Counted from the stretch's first letter, positions 17,479-27,106 are shown. The stretch: DNA of 62,483 nt from an uncultured Paracoccaceae bacterium (GCA_947498985.1 CANMMF010000007.1:256686-319168), one strand, 5' to 3'. Made by a program: numbers and translations. The notes: a model not told the origin generated them from the sequence alone.

Positions 17479-18759
17479 ATGGTAGGCGCGGCTTGGTGCG
17501 GGCGCAATATCTCGACCTTGTATAGTTTTCTGAACGTCCAATCCGATCAAGATTTCGTCTTGGTGGTGGCCTGCGCGCTCGCTGTTCTGCGCAATAAGTG
17601 CCCCTATCCGGAGCTCGTGCTGTCGGGCGAGCAGGGTTCGGCGAAATCGACTTTCTCGGCAATCCTGCGGGCTCTACTCGATCCCAACACCGCACCGTTG
17701 CGCGCCCTGCCACGCGAGGACCGTGACCTGTTCATCGCCGCCAGCAACGGCCATGTGCTGGCCTTTGACAACGTATGGGGCCTGCCTGCGTGGATTTCAG
17801 ACACGCTCTGCCGACTGGCCACCGGTGGCGGCTTTGCGGTGCGCCAGCTTTATACCGACCAGGACGAGGTGCTGTTCGACGCCGCCCGCCCGGTGATCCT
17901 GAACGGGATTGAGGACATCGTGACCCGGCCTGACCTTGCCGACCGCGCGGTGTTCCTCACGCTTGAGCCAATCCCCGAAGAACGCCGTCGACCGGAAGCG
18001 GAATTGTGGGCGGCCTTCGAGGCGGAACGCGCGCGTCTCCTCGGCGTCCTGCTCGATGCGGTGGTGGAGGGCTTGAAGCGTCTTCCCCACACCCAACTGC
18101 CAAAATTGCCGCGCATGGCCGATTTCGCATTGTGGGCTTCCGCCTGCGAGACCGCGATCTGGCCTGCGGGCACATTCTGGTCGGCCTATTGCGGGAACCG
18201 GGACGAGGCTGTTGAGGGCGTGATCGACGCCGATCCGGTCGAAGCTGCGGTTCGCGCCGTGATGACGGAGCGGACGGTGTGGACGGGAACAGCCTCGGAT
18301 CTTCTGGGCGCCCTTGGAGAAGTGGCGGGTGAACGGATCGCCAAATCCAAGACCTGGCCCGACAGTCCTCGCGGGCTTTCTGGACGGCTGCGCCGCGCCG
18401 CCACCTTCCTGCGAAAGATCGGCATCGAGGTGTCCTTCGAGCGCGAAGGCCGGGCGCGCACCCGAATCATTCGTATCACCGCCGCTGGTGCTGACCCGCT
18501 GCCAGAACTCGGCGGGGTGCAACCGTCCGCACCGTCCGCGCCAGGGCCGAAATCCATTCCGGACAATGACTTCGCGGCATCTGCCCCGCGGACGGTCGTC
18601 AACGATGCGGACGCTAGGGCGAACGGGCGGTTCGATAGCGCCCGCGCCAACCCAATGAAATCCAATGTTCGGACCGTTGCGGACGATGCGGACGCAAGCT
18701 GTGCCGCTCAATCCGAGCCGGAAAAAACAGACACCACCACCTGGAGGGCACGGCTATGA
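17479..18759 (+). pseudogene. Phage/plasmid primase-helicase-like ATPase, 5' truncated
   Basis: The frame carries the C-terminal ATPase part of a phage/plasmid replication protein: SDQDFVLVVACALAVLR, Walker A SGEQGSAKST (about 49-58), LAFDNVWGLPAWISDTLCRLATGGGF and RPVILNGIEDI. Relatives I recall have several hundred residues before this point. Here the first 20 or so residues are unlike the family and adjoin the start of the OLD-like gene, so the 5' part was probably removed when that gene arrived. The C-terminal tail (residues about 340-426) is low-complexity with Asp/Ala-rich repeats around ADAR and ADAS. Expression as a functional protein is doubtful. Confidence 0.7.
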
Positions 18760-19261
18760 GCGGAGCGGCAGCCTTGCGGGCAGCCCACGATGCCGGGATT
18801 GGCCTGCATGTGGATGGCGTCGATCTGGTTCTGGAAGCATCGGCCCCGCCGCCCGCCGCAATCCTCGACCTGCTAAGCCGCCACAAGGCGGATCTGATCG
18901 CGCTCTTGCGATCCGGAGATGACGGTTGGTCGGTCGAGGACTGGCGCGCCCTCTGCGATGAGCGCGCGGGCATCGCGGAGTTCGATGGCGGGCTAGTACG
19001 CCCGGAGGCCGAGGCCCTGGCTTTCGAATGCTGCGTCGTCGAATGGCTGACCGCACTTTCGAGCGCTCACCGCCCGGAAGCTGCCTCGCCTGCGGTGGCG
19101 CTGACAGTGCTCATGACGCCCGCCTGCCGCACGGCGTCGAGCCAACCGGCCACATATGGCTGCATTCGCGCTGCTGGCCCACATGGCACGCGGGCAGGAA
19201 AGCCGACGCGGTCACGGCCCTCAAGTCCATGGGGATTCATTGCAGGAGCAAAGAGATATGA
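18756..19261 (+). pseudogene. Mobile-element protein with C-terminal Cys/His domain, frameshifted
   Basis: The first frame starts at 18756, overlapping the previous stop (ATGA), and encodes MSGAAALRAAHDAGIGLHVDG, then LLSRHKADLIALLR, a motif common in phage/plasmid accessory proteins. Near 19050 the meaningful frame shifts. The second frame continues with SPPGSCLACGGADSAHD and HSRCWPTWHAGRKADAV, a zinc-ribbon-like C-terminus, and ends at 19261. The two halves together match one protein of this kind, so a small indel around 19050 is likely. Its usual neighbour is the primase-like gene just upstream. Confidence 0.7.
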
Positions 19262-19932
19262 CGAAGCGAAAGACGAAAAAGTCCAACGAACCGACGACCG
19301 TTGTCGCAAACGATCCGGAGGACCGAAAGGGCGCACTCAAGACGATCGGCGGATCGCAGTCTGACCACTGGAACAACACGCTGGCCAACCAGACGGTGCA
19401 GGCGCTGTGGGTGAAGAACTCTTATGAGCAGGAGTGAGACCGCCAGATGAGCGCCACCGTCGCCGGGCTGGCCGGTATTGGCCCGAAGGATGAATTGGAA
19501 GGCATGATGGCATCGCAGTTGATTGCGGCCCATAACGCCGCGATGGAATGCTACCGCCGCGCCATGATCGGCGAGCAGACATTCGAGGGCAGACGCGAAA
19601 ATCTAAATCAGGCGAATAAGCTGTCCCGCACGTGGGCGACGATGCTCGACGCGCTGAACAAGCATCGCGGCAAGGGCCAGCAGAAGGTGACGGTCGAGCA
19701 TGCGCATGTCCACGCAGGCGGTCAGGCTGTTGTCGGCACGGTCGAACAGCCGGGGGGAGGGGATCAAACGAAAGTGGAGGAACAACCCCATGCAAGGCAG
19801 ATTACCGATGCACCTGAGCCCGCGCTGTGGGGCGAGGACGCGGAGCGGGACGCCCTGCCGGTCCCCCGCGATGGCGAACGGTCGTTGCCGGATGCACGGG
19901 GGAAGGTCTCCGGGTGCACCGATCGGGAATGA
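19258..19932 (+). pseudogene. Conserved mobile-element protein split by TGA
   Basis: From the ATG at 19258 the frame encodes TKRKTKKSNEPTTVVAND and ends at TGA (19435-19437). The same frame continues with DRQMSATVAGLAGIGPKDEL, a segment that is normally contiguous with it in relatives I recall. A second start at 19447 could still give the C-terminal part. The conserved region ends near GGQAVVGTVEQPGGG (about 19760). The rest overlaps the next gene in another frame. Function unknown. Confidence 0.6.
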
Positions 19933-20041
19933 CAATGCCCGCAAGCATGGCCTCTACACCGCGGATGCTATCGCTGAGCGGCGAGAACTGGCGGCGCTCC
20001 TGCGCTCCATGCGAGGTGTTATCGAAGAGGTGGATGGATAG
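19790..20041 (+). CDS. HGG-motif phage/mobile-element protein
   Basis: An 83-residue protein with Cys/His residues (LSPRCGARTRSGTPCRSPAM, RCRMHGG) and the motif HGGRSPGAPIGNDNARKHG, seen in many small phage-associated proteins. The Cys/His pattern suggests a metal-binding fold. It overlaps the tail of the upstream split gene in a different frame, an arrangement I associate with this gene pair. Function unknown. Confidence 0.65.
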   Translation: MQGRLPMHLSPRCGARTRSGTPCRSPAMANGRCRMHGGRSPGAPIGNDNARKHGLYTADAIAERRELAALLRSMRGVIEEVDG

Positions 20042-20220
20042 GGCGTCGGTCCACGGGCATCTCTCGCGGTTCCTTCCTGGCGAAATTCGTATGCTGGCGC
20101 GCGAAGCGCGGGACATCGCCAGCGGCTGGCTTCCTTTTTTGGGAATCCACCCGGAATCCGGAGTCCATTGCGTATTGGGCCAAATTGGCCAAAAGTAGAT
20201 AATCATTGGTGGGGAGTCGC

Positions 20221-20394
20221 ATGCAAACCCTGAGCGCGAAAGACGCGAAATACGGCTTCGGACGGTTGATCGACCTCGCTCGGGCCGAGCCGGTGGCGGT
20301 CGCCAAGCACGGACGCCCCGTCGTCGTGGTGATGGCGGTTGAGGAATATGAGCGGCTGAAGGCGCTGGATCAGCGCAAGAGCCCGAGCGGGTAG
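20221..20394 (+). CDS. Phd/YefM-family antitoxin, no toxin gene adjacent
   Basis: A 57-residue protein with the Phd/YefM N-terminal DNA-binding fold (LSAKDAKYGFGRLIDLARAE, then VAVAKHGRPVVVVMAVEEYERL). The ATG at 20221 follows GGTGGGGAGTCGC. Phd proteins repress their own promoter and neutralise a partner toxin such as Doc or RelE. No toxin-sized frame lies between its stop and hsdR at 20441. It may serve as a regulator of the downstream type I restriction genes or be a leftover of a toxin-antitoxin pair; both are inference. Confidence 0.8.
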   Translation: MQTLSAKDAKYGFGRLIDLARAEPVAVAKHGRPVVVVMAVEEYERLKALDQRKSPSG

Positions 20395-20440
20395 GAGAAT
20401 CAGACATGAACCGGACGATGGCAGGGGGCGGCTGACCGGC

Positions 20441-22900
20441 ATGGACAAGCGAGGCCTCACCGAACGCGACATCTGCACCAAATTCATCCTGCCCGCCGTC
20501 AAGCGCGCGGGCTGGGACGAGATGGTGCAGGTTCGGGAGGAGGTCTATTTCACCAAGGGCCGCATCATCGTGCGCGGCAAGCTGGTGACGCGCGGCAAGG
20601 CAAAGAAGGCCGACTTCGTTCTCTACTACAAGCCGAACATTCCGATCGCGCTGATCGAGGCCAAGGACAACAAACATTCGGTTGGCGACGGGATGCAGCA
20701 GGCGCTCGACTATGCCGAAACTCTGAAAATCCCGTTTGTTTTCAGCTCGAACGGCGATGGCTTCGTATTCCATGATCGCACGGGAGCCAGCACGCCGCGC
20801 GAGGCGAACCTCGGTCTCGACGCCTTCCCGTCACCCGCTGACCTGTGGGCGCGTTTTCGCGCCTGGAAAGGTCTCGACGGCGAATCCGAGGAAATCGTTC
20901 TTCAGGATTACCACGATGACGGCAGCGGAAAGGAGCCGCGCTACTATCAAGTCAACGCCGTCAACGCGGCGATCGAAGCCATCGCCAAGGGCCAGGATCG
21001 GGTTCTGCTCGTCATGGCGACCGGCACGGGCAAGACCTACACCGCTTTCCAGATCATCTGGCGGCTGTGGAAATCGCGGCGCTGGAACCCCGAAGGCAAC
21101 AAGCGCGTCCTGTTCCTCGCCGACCGCAATGTGCTGATCGACCAGACGATGGTGAACGACTTCCGCCCCTTTGGCGCGGCGATGGCGAAGCTTTCGACCA
21201 ATGCCAAGACCATCGAACGGCAGGACGGCACCTCGGTCGACCTTACGCTGGCGCTCGACAGGAAACGGCGCATCGACACCGCCTTCGAGGTCTATCTCGG
21301 CCTCTACCAGGCGATCACCGGGCCGGAAGAGCGCCAGAAACTGTTCAAGGAGTTCTCGAAGGACTTCTTCGATCTGATCGTGATCGACGAATGCCATCGC
21401 GGCAGCGCCGCCGAGGATTCCGCCTGGCGTGAAATCCTGACCCATTTTTCCGGTGCGACGCAGATCGGCCTGACCGCCACGCCGAAGGAGACCGAATACG
21501 TCTCCAACACGGAATATTTCGGCGAGCCGGTTTTCACCTATTCGCTGAAGCAGGGGATCAGCGACGGCTTTCTGGCGCCCTACAAGGTCATCAAGGTTCA
21601 CATCGACCGGGACGTCGAAGGCTACCGGCCCGAAAAGGGCCAGTTGGACCGCGACGGAAACGAGGTCGAGGACCGCATCTACAACGCCAAGGATTTCGAC
21701 CGCACGCTGGTTCTGGACGACCGCACCCTTCTGACGTCAAAGAAGATCACGGCCTTCCTCAAGGAAAGCGGCGACCGCTACCAGAAGACCATCGTGTTCT
21801 GCGTCGATCAGGAACACGCCGCCCGCATGCGTCAGGCGCTGATCAACGAGAACGCCGATCTGGTGGCCGAGAACGCGCGTTACGTCATGCGGATCACCGG
21901 CAGCGACAAGGAGGGCCAGGACCAGCTCGGCAACTTCATCGACCCGGAATCGAAATGGCCCGTGCTGGTCACGACTTCGCGCCTGCTGTCCACCGGCGTT
22001 GATGCGCAGACCTGCCGCCTGATCGTGCTGGACCGTGAAATCGGCTCGATGACCGAGTTCAAGCAGATCGTCGGGCGCGGCACCCGCTTGCACGAGGACA
22101 CCCGGAAGTTCTATTTCACGCTGATCGACTTCCGCGGCGCGACGGCGCATTTCGCGGACCCGGACTTCGACGGCGACCCGGTGCAGATTTACGTGCCCGG
22201 CGCGGATGACCCGATGACGCCGCCCGACGAGGAACCCGCGACGCCTGACGGCGAGGACGCGATTCCGCCAACGCCGGGTGAGGACGAAACCATCGTCGAT
22301 CAGCCCGGCCTGCCGCTGCCGCCGGGCGATCCGGTCCGCAAGATCTACGTTGATGGCGTTGGCGCACGGATCATCGCCGAGCGCGTGGAATACCTCGACG
22401 AGAACGGCAAGCTTGTCACCGAATCCCTCCGCGATTTCACCAAGAACGCCCTCAGGAATCGCTTCGCCAGCCTCGACGAGTTCCTCAAGCGCTGGAACTC
22501 AACCGAGCGCAAGCAGGCCATCGTCGAAGAGCTGGAGGCCGAAGGGCTGGCCCTCGACGCCATCGCCGACGAACTTGGCAAGAACCTCGATCCGTTCGAC
22601 CTGATCTGCCACGTCGCCTTCGACGCAAAGCCCCTCACGCGCCGCGAGCGGGCCGAGAACGTCAGGAAACGCGATGTGTTCACCAAGTACGGGCCGCAGG
22701 CCCGCGCCGTCCTCGACGCCCTGCTGGAGAAGTACCGCGACGAGGGCGTGCTCAATCTCGACGACACCAACGTGCTGAAGGTGACGCCCTTCACCGACAT
22801 GGGCAGCGTCGTTCAACTCATCAACGCGTTCGGCGGCAAGGCGGGCTTTGAAAAAGCCGTCCATGAATTGCAGGACGCGCTCTACCAGGAGACCGCCTGA
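20441..22900 (+). CDS. hsdR: Type I restriction endonuclease subunit R
   Basis: An 819-residue HsdR. The N-terminal PD-(D/E)XK nuclease is seen as KADFV (Asp58) and LIEAKDN (Glu73, Lys75). Walker A MATGTGKT is at about 192-199, DECHR at 316-320, then helicase motifs GLTATPKET and QIVGRGTRLHED. The C-terminal region is the EcoEI-type HsdR domain that contacts the methylase. A Pro/Asp/Glu-rich linker (about 590-625) separates the motor and C-terminal parts. It works in the cytoplasm with HsdM and HsdS, translocating and cutting unmodified DNA. It appears intact. hsdM follows after three bases, so the three genes are one operon. Confidence 0.93.
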   Translation: MDKRGLTERDICTKFILPAVKRAGWDEMVQVREEVYFTKGRIIVRGKLVTRGKAKKADFVLYYKPNIPIALIEAKDNKHSVGDGMQQALDYAETLKIPFVFSSNGDGFVFHDRTGASTPREANLGLDAFPSPADLWARFRAWKGLDGESEEIVLQDYHDDGSGKEPRYYQVNAVNAAIEAIAKGQDRVLLVMATGTGKTYTAFQIIWRLWKSRRWNPEGNKRVLFLADRNVLIDQTMVNDFRPFGAAMAKLSTNAKTIERQDGTSVDLTLALDRKRRIDTAFEVYLGLYQAITGPEERQKLFKEFSKDFFDLIVIDECHRGSAAEDSAWREILTHFSGATQIGLTATPKETEYVSNTEYFGEPVFTYSLKQGISDGFLAPYKVIKVHIDRDVEGYRPEKGQLDRDGNEVEDRIYNAKDFDRTLVLDDRTLLTSKKITAFLKESGDRYQKTIVFCVDQEHAARMRQALINENADLVAENARYVMRITGSDKEGQDQLGNFIDPESKWPVLVTTSRLLSTGVDAQTCRLIVLDREIGSMTEFKQIVGRGTRLHEDTRKFYFTLIDFRGATAHFADPDFDGDPVQIYVPGADDPMTPPDEEPATPDGEDAIPPTPGEDETIVDQPGLPLPPGDPVRKIYVDGVGARIIAERVEYLDENGKLVTESLRDFTKNALRNRFASLDEFLKRWNSTERKQAIVEELEAEGLALDAIADELGKNLDPFDLICHVAFDAKPLTRRERAENVRKRDVFTKYGPQARAVLDALLEKYRDEGVLNLDDTNVLKVTPFTDMGSVVQLINAFGGKAGFEKAVHELQDALYQETA

Positions 22901-22903
22901 ACC

Positions 22904-24361
22904 ATGATCGTCCGTACCACCGTCAAATCCATCCAGGACATCATGCGCCAGGACGTAGGCGTCGATGGCGATGCCCAGCGCATCAGCCAGCTCACATGGC
23001 TGTTCTTCCTCAAGATCATCGACGATCAGGATCAGGAACTCGAAATCACGCGGGACGATTACCGCTCGCCCATCCCCGAGCGGTTCCAGTGGCGGAACTG
23101 GGCGGCGGACCCCGAGGGTATCACCGGGCAGGCCATGCTCGATTTCATCAACGACGAGCTGTTTCCGGCCCTCAAGGGCCTCCAGGTCTCGGCCAAGCCG
23201 GGCGACCGCCGCCGCGTCGTGCGCGACGTGTTCGAGGACGCCTACAACTACATGAAATCGGGCCAGCTGCTGCGCCAGGTGGTCAACAAGATCGCGCAGA
23301 TCGACTTCAACAACCTCTCCGAGCGCCAGCACTTCGGCGAAATCTACGAACAGATCCTCAACGACCTGCAATCGGCGGGCAACGCGGGCGAATACTACAC
23401 GCCCCGCGCCGTCACCGCCTTCATGGTCCAGATGATCGACCCGCAGCCGGGCGAGACGCTGTTCGACCCTGCCTGCGGCACCGGCGGCTTCCTGACCTGT
23501 TCCATCCGCCACATGGAGGAGAAATACGTCCGCACCCCCGCGCAGCGCGAGACGATGCAGGGCGCCCTCCGCGCCGTCGAGAAGAAGCAGCTTCCCCACA
23601 TGCTCTGCGTCACCAACATGCTGCTGCATGGCATCGAGGACCCGTCTTTCGTGCGCCACGACAATACGCTGGCCCGCCCATACATCGGGTGGGAGAAAAA
23701 GGACCGGGTCGACATCGTCCTCACCAACCCACCCTTCGGCGGGCGCGAGGAAGACGGGATCGAGTCGAACTTCCCCCAGCACTTCCGCACCCGCGAAACC
23801 GCCGACCTCTTCCTCGCCCTGATCATCCGCCTGCTGAAACCCGGCGGCCGCGCGGCGGTGGTCCTGCCCGACGGCTCGCTGTTTGGCGAGGGCGTCAAGA
23901 CCCGGCTCAAGGAGGCGCTGATGGAGGAATGCAACCTCCACACCATCGTGCGCCTGCCGAACTCGGTCTTCCGCCCCTACGCCTCGATTGGCACCAACCT
24001 TCTGTTCTTCGAGAAGGGCGCGCCCACGCAAGACATCTGGTTCTGGGAACATCAGGTGCCCGAGGGGCAGAAGGCCTATTCCATGACCCGGCCCATCCGG
24101 CTGGAGCACCTGTCCGACTGCGCCGCCTGGTGGGGCGGACAGCAGCGCGAGGGGCGGGAGGAGTCCGAGCGCGCCTGGAAGGTCAGCGCCGAGGAGGTGA
24201 AGGCTCGCGGCTACAACCTCGACATCAAGAACCCCCACACCGTGGCCGAGGATCACGGCGACCCCGAGACGCTGCTGGAGGATTTGGGCCGCGCCGAGGC
24301 CGAGGTGGCGGCACTCCGCGACCAGTTGAAGGCGATCCTGTCCGAGGCGCTCGCCCGATGA
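22904..24361 (+). CDS. hsdM: Type I restriction-modification DNA methyltransferase subunit M
   Basis: A 485-residue N6-adenine methyltransferase. The HsdM N-terminal helical domain (SIQDIMRQDVG, QRISQLTWLFFLKIID) precedes the SAM-binding motif I FDPACGTGGFL (about 187-197) and catalytic motif IV NPPFGG (275-280). The last codons overlap the hsdS start (ATGA at 24358-24361), so translation is coupled. Two HsdM with one HsdS make the modification enzyme; addition of HsdR gives restriction. Confidence 0.94.
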   Translation: MIVRTTVKSIQDIMRQDVGVDGDAQRISQLTWLFFLKIIDDQDQELEITRDDYRSPIPERFQWRNWAADPEGITGQAMLDFINDELFPALKGLQVSAKPGDRRRVVRDVFEDAYNYMKSGQLLRQVVNKIAQIDFNNLSERQHFGEIYEQILNDLQSAGNAGEYYTPRAVTAFMVQMIDPQPGETLFDPACGTGGFLTCSIRHMEEKYVRTPAQRETMQGALRAVEKKQLPHMLCVTNMLLHGIEDPSFVRHDNTLARPYIGWEKKDRVDIVLTNPPFGGREEDGIESNFPQHFRTRETADLFLALIIRLLKPGGRAAVVLPDGSLFGEGVKTRLKEALMEECNLHTIVRLPNSVFRPYASIGTNLLFFEKGAPTQDIWFWEHQVPEGQKAYSMTRPIRLEHLSDCAAWWGGQQREGREESERAWKVSAEEVKARGYNLDIKNPHTVAEDHGDPETLLEDLGRAEAEVAALRDQLKAILSEALAR

Positions 24362-26292
24362 ACGCCGACCGCCTGCTCGCCCTCTATGAGAAGGTGGCCG
24401 AGGCGCCCGACGCGGTTCCCCGCCTGCGCCGCTTCGTGCTGGACCTCGCGGTGCGGGGGAAGCTGGTGCCGCAGGACGCGAGCGACGAACCGGCGTCGGA
24501 ACTGCTGAAGCGGATCGCGGAGGAAAAGGCGCGGCTAGTTAAGGCGGGAGAGATCAAGAAGCCGAAGTCGACCGAACCTATCGACCTGTCGGAACTTCCG
24601 ATCAGCGTTCCTTCGCATTGGGTTTGGACGAGGCTTCGCGACATTGGAACGCTGTCGGGCGGCATGACGCCATCGAAGAACCAGCCCGATTACTGGGATG
24701 GCGACGTGGTCTGGCTTTCGCCAAAGGACATCAAGTCAGACGAAGTGTCCGACTCCGAACTCAAGATAACGAAGCAAGGACTGAGCGAAACCCGCCTAGA
24801 GCTATTCCCGGAAGGCAGCCTGTTCATCGTGGCTCGAAGCGGCATCCTCAAGCGCACGTTTCCGGTTTCCATCAACCGCGTTCCGGCTGCGAGCAACCAG
24901 GACCTCAAGGTTCTGGTTCCGTATCTCAAGGGGCAGGAACGGTATTTGCAGATCATGTTCCGTGGCATGACGGACTTCCTGCTGACACATCTCGTCAAGC
25001 AAGGGACCACGGTTCAGAGCCTGAAATATGCTGAGTTCGAGGTTCAGCCCTTCCCCCTCCCACCCCTCGCCGAGCAGCAGCGGATCGTGGGATCGGTGGA
25101 GGAGTTGATGGCGCTGCTGGACCGGCTGGAGGCGGCCCGCACCGCGCGCGAGGCCACCCGTGACCGGCTGACCGCCGCCAGCCTCGCCCGCCTGACCGCG
25201 CCCGACACGGAAGCATCGTCAGGAAAAGTGGGAACCGGTTCTCCGTCCGACGATGCGACAAACAAGAATCCGCCCGAAGCGGAGCCAGGAGTGAGCCTGC
25301 GAACGGGCACCGATTCCGCGTCCGGCTCCGCGACTGGCCAAGCTGTGTCAGGAAAAGTGGATACCGGTTTTCCGTCCGACACGGCGCAAAGGGAAAACTC
25401 CTTCCCGGCCAATGCCCGCTTCGCCCTCGCCACGCTCCCCGCCCTCACCACCCGCCCCGGCCAGATCAAACCCCTCCGCCAGACCATCCTCAACCTCGCC
25501 GTCCGCGGCAAACTGGTGGAACAGGACCCGACCGACGAACCGGCGTCGGCGTTGTTGAAGCGGATCGCGGTGGAAAAAGAACGGCTCCGCATCGAAAAGG
25601 AAATACGCGCGCAGAAGCCAGCGCCACCTGCTGAGACCTTTGAAGCCGAGGCAACGATCCCCAAAACATGGGAACACGTCTACCTACAGGATATTGCTTA
25701 TCAGATTACCGACGGCACTCACCTGACACCAAAATACACCGAGAGCGGTTGCCCGTTCCTGTCTGCGCAGAATGTGAAGCCATTCCGCTTCATGCCGGAC
25801 ATCCACCGGTTCGTATCACAAGAGGATTTTGAGAAGTATCGGTCTAATCGGCGCCCAGAACGCGGCGATGTTCTTTTAACACGTGTAGGCGCAGGGATTG
25901 GCGAGGCAGCCGTTCTGGACTCCGACTTTGAGTTCGCGTTCTACGTCAGCCTTTGCCTGATCAAGGTCCCAAATGATTTGGTGAATGTCGATTACCTCGT
26001 GATTTGGCTGAACAGCCCGGAGGGGCGAGAGAGTTCGACTGTGCGCACCTATGGGAAGGGAGCATCTCAGGGAAACCTGAACCTTGGACTGATCCGGACG
26101 TTCAAAATCCCCCTCCCACCCCTCGCCGAACAACACCGCATCGTGGCGAAGGTCGATGCCCTCATGGCCCTCTGCGACCGGCTGGAGGCCGCCCTCACCA
26201 CCGCCGACACCACCCGCGCCCGCCTCCTCGAAGCCCTCCTCCACGAGGCGCTGGCCTCTGCCGCCGACCCGATCACGGAGGCGGCGGAGTGA
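24358..26292 (+). CDS. hsdS: Type I restriction specificity subunit S with repeat-bearing central linker
   Basis: A 644-residue HsdS, longer than the usual 400-600. It has two target-recognition domains (about 80-230 and 425-590), each preceded by a matching conserved segment (RRFVLDLAVRGKLVPQD; RQTILNLAVRGKLVEQD) and followed by PLPPLAEQ with a long helix. The central linker (about 280-345) contains an in-frame duplicated 33-bp palindromic-type repeat and low-complexity Ser/Gly/Thr sequence. The start is the ATG overlapping hsdM's stop; the frame stays open far upstream through hsdM, but that extension is not real. It sets the bipartite DNA target, which cannot be predicted here. Confidence 0.92.
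   Translation: MNADRLLALYEKVAEAPDAVPRLRRFVLDLAVRGKLVPQDASDEPASELLKRIAEEKARLVKAGEIKKPKSTEPIDLSELPISVPSHWVWTRLRDIGTLSGGMTPSKNQPDYWDGDVVWLSPKDIKSDEVSDSELKITKQGLSETRLELFPEGSLFIVARSGILKRTFPVSINRVPAASNQDLKVLVPYLKGQERYLQIMFRGMTDFLLTHLVKQGTTVQSLKYAEFEVQPFPLPPLAEQQRIVGSVEELMALLDRLEAARTAREATRDRLTAASLARLTAPDTEASSGKVGTGSPSDDATNKNPPEAEPGVSLRTGTDSASGSATGQAVSGKVDTGFPSDTAQRENSFPANARFALATLPALTTRPGQIKPLRQTILNLAVRGKLVEQDPTDEPASALLKRIAVEKERLRIEKEIRAQKPAPPAETFEAEATIPKTWEHVYLQDIAYQITDGTHLTPKYTESGCPFLSAQNVKPFRFMPDIHRFVSQEDFEKYRSNRRPERGDVLLTRVGAGIGEAAVLDSDFEFAFYVSLCLIKVPNDLVNVDYLVIWLNSPEGRESSTVRTYGKGASQGNLNLGLIRTFKIPLPPLAEQHRIVAKVDALMALCDRLEAALTTADTTRARLLEALLHEALASAADPITEAAE
25219..25380 (+). repeat. Two copies of a 33-bp repeat inside hsdS
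   Basis: The copies at 25219-25251 and 25348-25380 begin TCAGGAAAAGTGG and end TCCGTCCGAC, with 3 mismatches in 33. The core GGAAAAGTGGATACCGGTTTTCC is partly self-complementary. They are 129 bp apart, so both are read in the same frame (SGKVGTGSPSD; SGKVDTGFPSD). The unit resembles the intergenic palindrome abundant in some alphaproteobacteria. Confidence 0.7.
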
Positions 26293-26604
26293 GCGACGTC
26301 ATCTCCATCAAGGGCGAGGACCTCTGGGTGAAGGTGGTCGAGATGCTCCAGCAAAACTGGGCCAGCATTGAGCCTGAGGGCGAAGGCGTCCGCCTCTACT
26401 TTGTCACCGACACCAGCCAAGGTCTTCGACCAGATGCCCTTCGATAGCACCGCGGATGCCGAAGCGGCGCTGAAAAGGAACGGTTTTCGGCGCTTCCGGG
26501 ACGCGCCCGACCTGCAACGCTTCCTCTGCGCCCCGGCGCCTCCTTTCAGGGAAGGCAGCCATCCGAACGGGCCGATCTATTCGTCGGGAAGGTTCTCGCG
26601 ATGA
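26289..26604 (+). pseudogene. Small conserved protein downstream of hsdS, frameshifted
   Basis: A GTG overlapping the hsdS stop (GTGA) begins SDVISIKGEDLWVKVVEMLQ, which after FVTDTS (about 26420) runs into a stop at 26447. The neighbouring frame carries on naturally as VFDQMPFDSTADAEAALKRN and GPIYSSGRFSR to 26604. Together they make one protein of about 104 residues, so a one- or two-base indel near 26420 has split the gene. Function unknown; the overlap with hsdS places it in the restriction operon. Confidence 0.65.
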
Positions 26605-26641
26605 GTACTTCCACAGCAGCAGTGGGCGCGAAGAGGTGAGC

Positions 26642-27106
26642 ATGCATGTCGATTGGGCGCAGGTGGCCCGCTATCTCGATGACCTCTATACCGCATCCGA
26701 CGGGCTCGAACGGATGTTCCCCGGCCGAAAGTTCACGCTCGACGGGCATCTCGTCGGGAGCATAGGCGAAGTGGTCGCCGCCTACATCTTCGACCTCGAC
26801 CTGAACCCGGCCTCGACTCAAGGCCATGACGCAAGGACCCGCGACGGCAGGGATGTCGAGATCAAGCTCACCCAAGGCAGCGGCGTGGCCATCCGCCACG
26901 AACCGGACCACCTCATCGTCCTCCACCGACCAAAGGGCGGGCCTGTGAGGGTTGTTTACAACGGACCCGGTAATCTTGCGTGGAGCGCATCCGGCAAGAT
27001 GCAGAAAAACGGCCAGCGCCCGATCAGCTTGTCGAGATTGTCGACCCTAGCTGAAAGAGTTCCCGAAGATCAGAGACTGCATGTGTTGAGGGAGGCGCCC
27101 GTATGA
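26642..27106 (+). CDS. DUF6998-like protein of the restriction island
   Basis: About 154 residues from the ATG at 26642 (a GTG at 26636 is possible). The conserved core GHLVGSIGEVVAAYIFDLDL, GHDARTRDGRDVEIKLTQ and PDHLIVLHRPKGG resembles a nuclease-like fold with E-I-K as a possible PD-(D/E)XK remnant. I believe it matches the DUF6998 group often found beside restriction or defence genes. Its stop overlaps the next start (ATGA), suggesting the two act together. Confidence 0.6.
   Translation: MHVDWAQVARYLDDLYTASDGLERMFPGRKFTLDGHLVGSIGEVVAAYIFDLDLNPASTQGHDARTRDGRDVEIKLTQGSGVAIRHEPDHLIVLHRPKGGPVRVVYNGPGNLAWSASGKMQKNGQRPISLSRLSTLAERVPEDQRLHVLREAPV

Noticed and set aside
22499-24256. A 585-codon minus-strand frame opposite hsdR/hsdM
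   Set aside because: Antisense shadow with no domain signature; both hsdR and hsdM are clear on the plus strand.
22996-24357. A frame open through hsdM that would extend hsdS by 454 residues
   Set aside because: It is Arg/Pro/Ala-rich, the shadow of hsdM in a high-GC genome; the ATG overlapping hsdM's stop is the proper start of hsdS.
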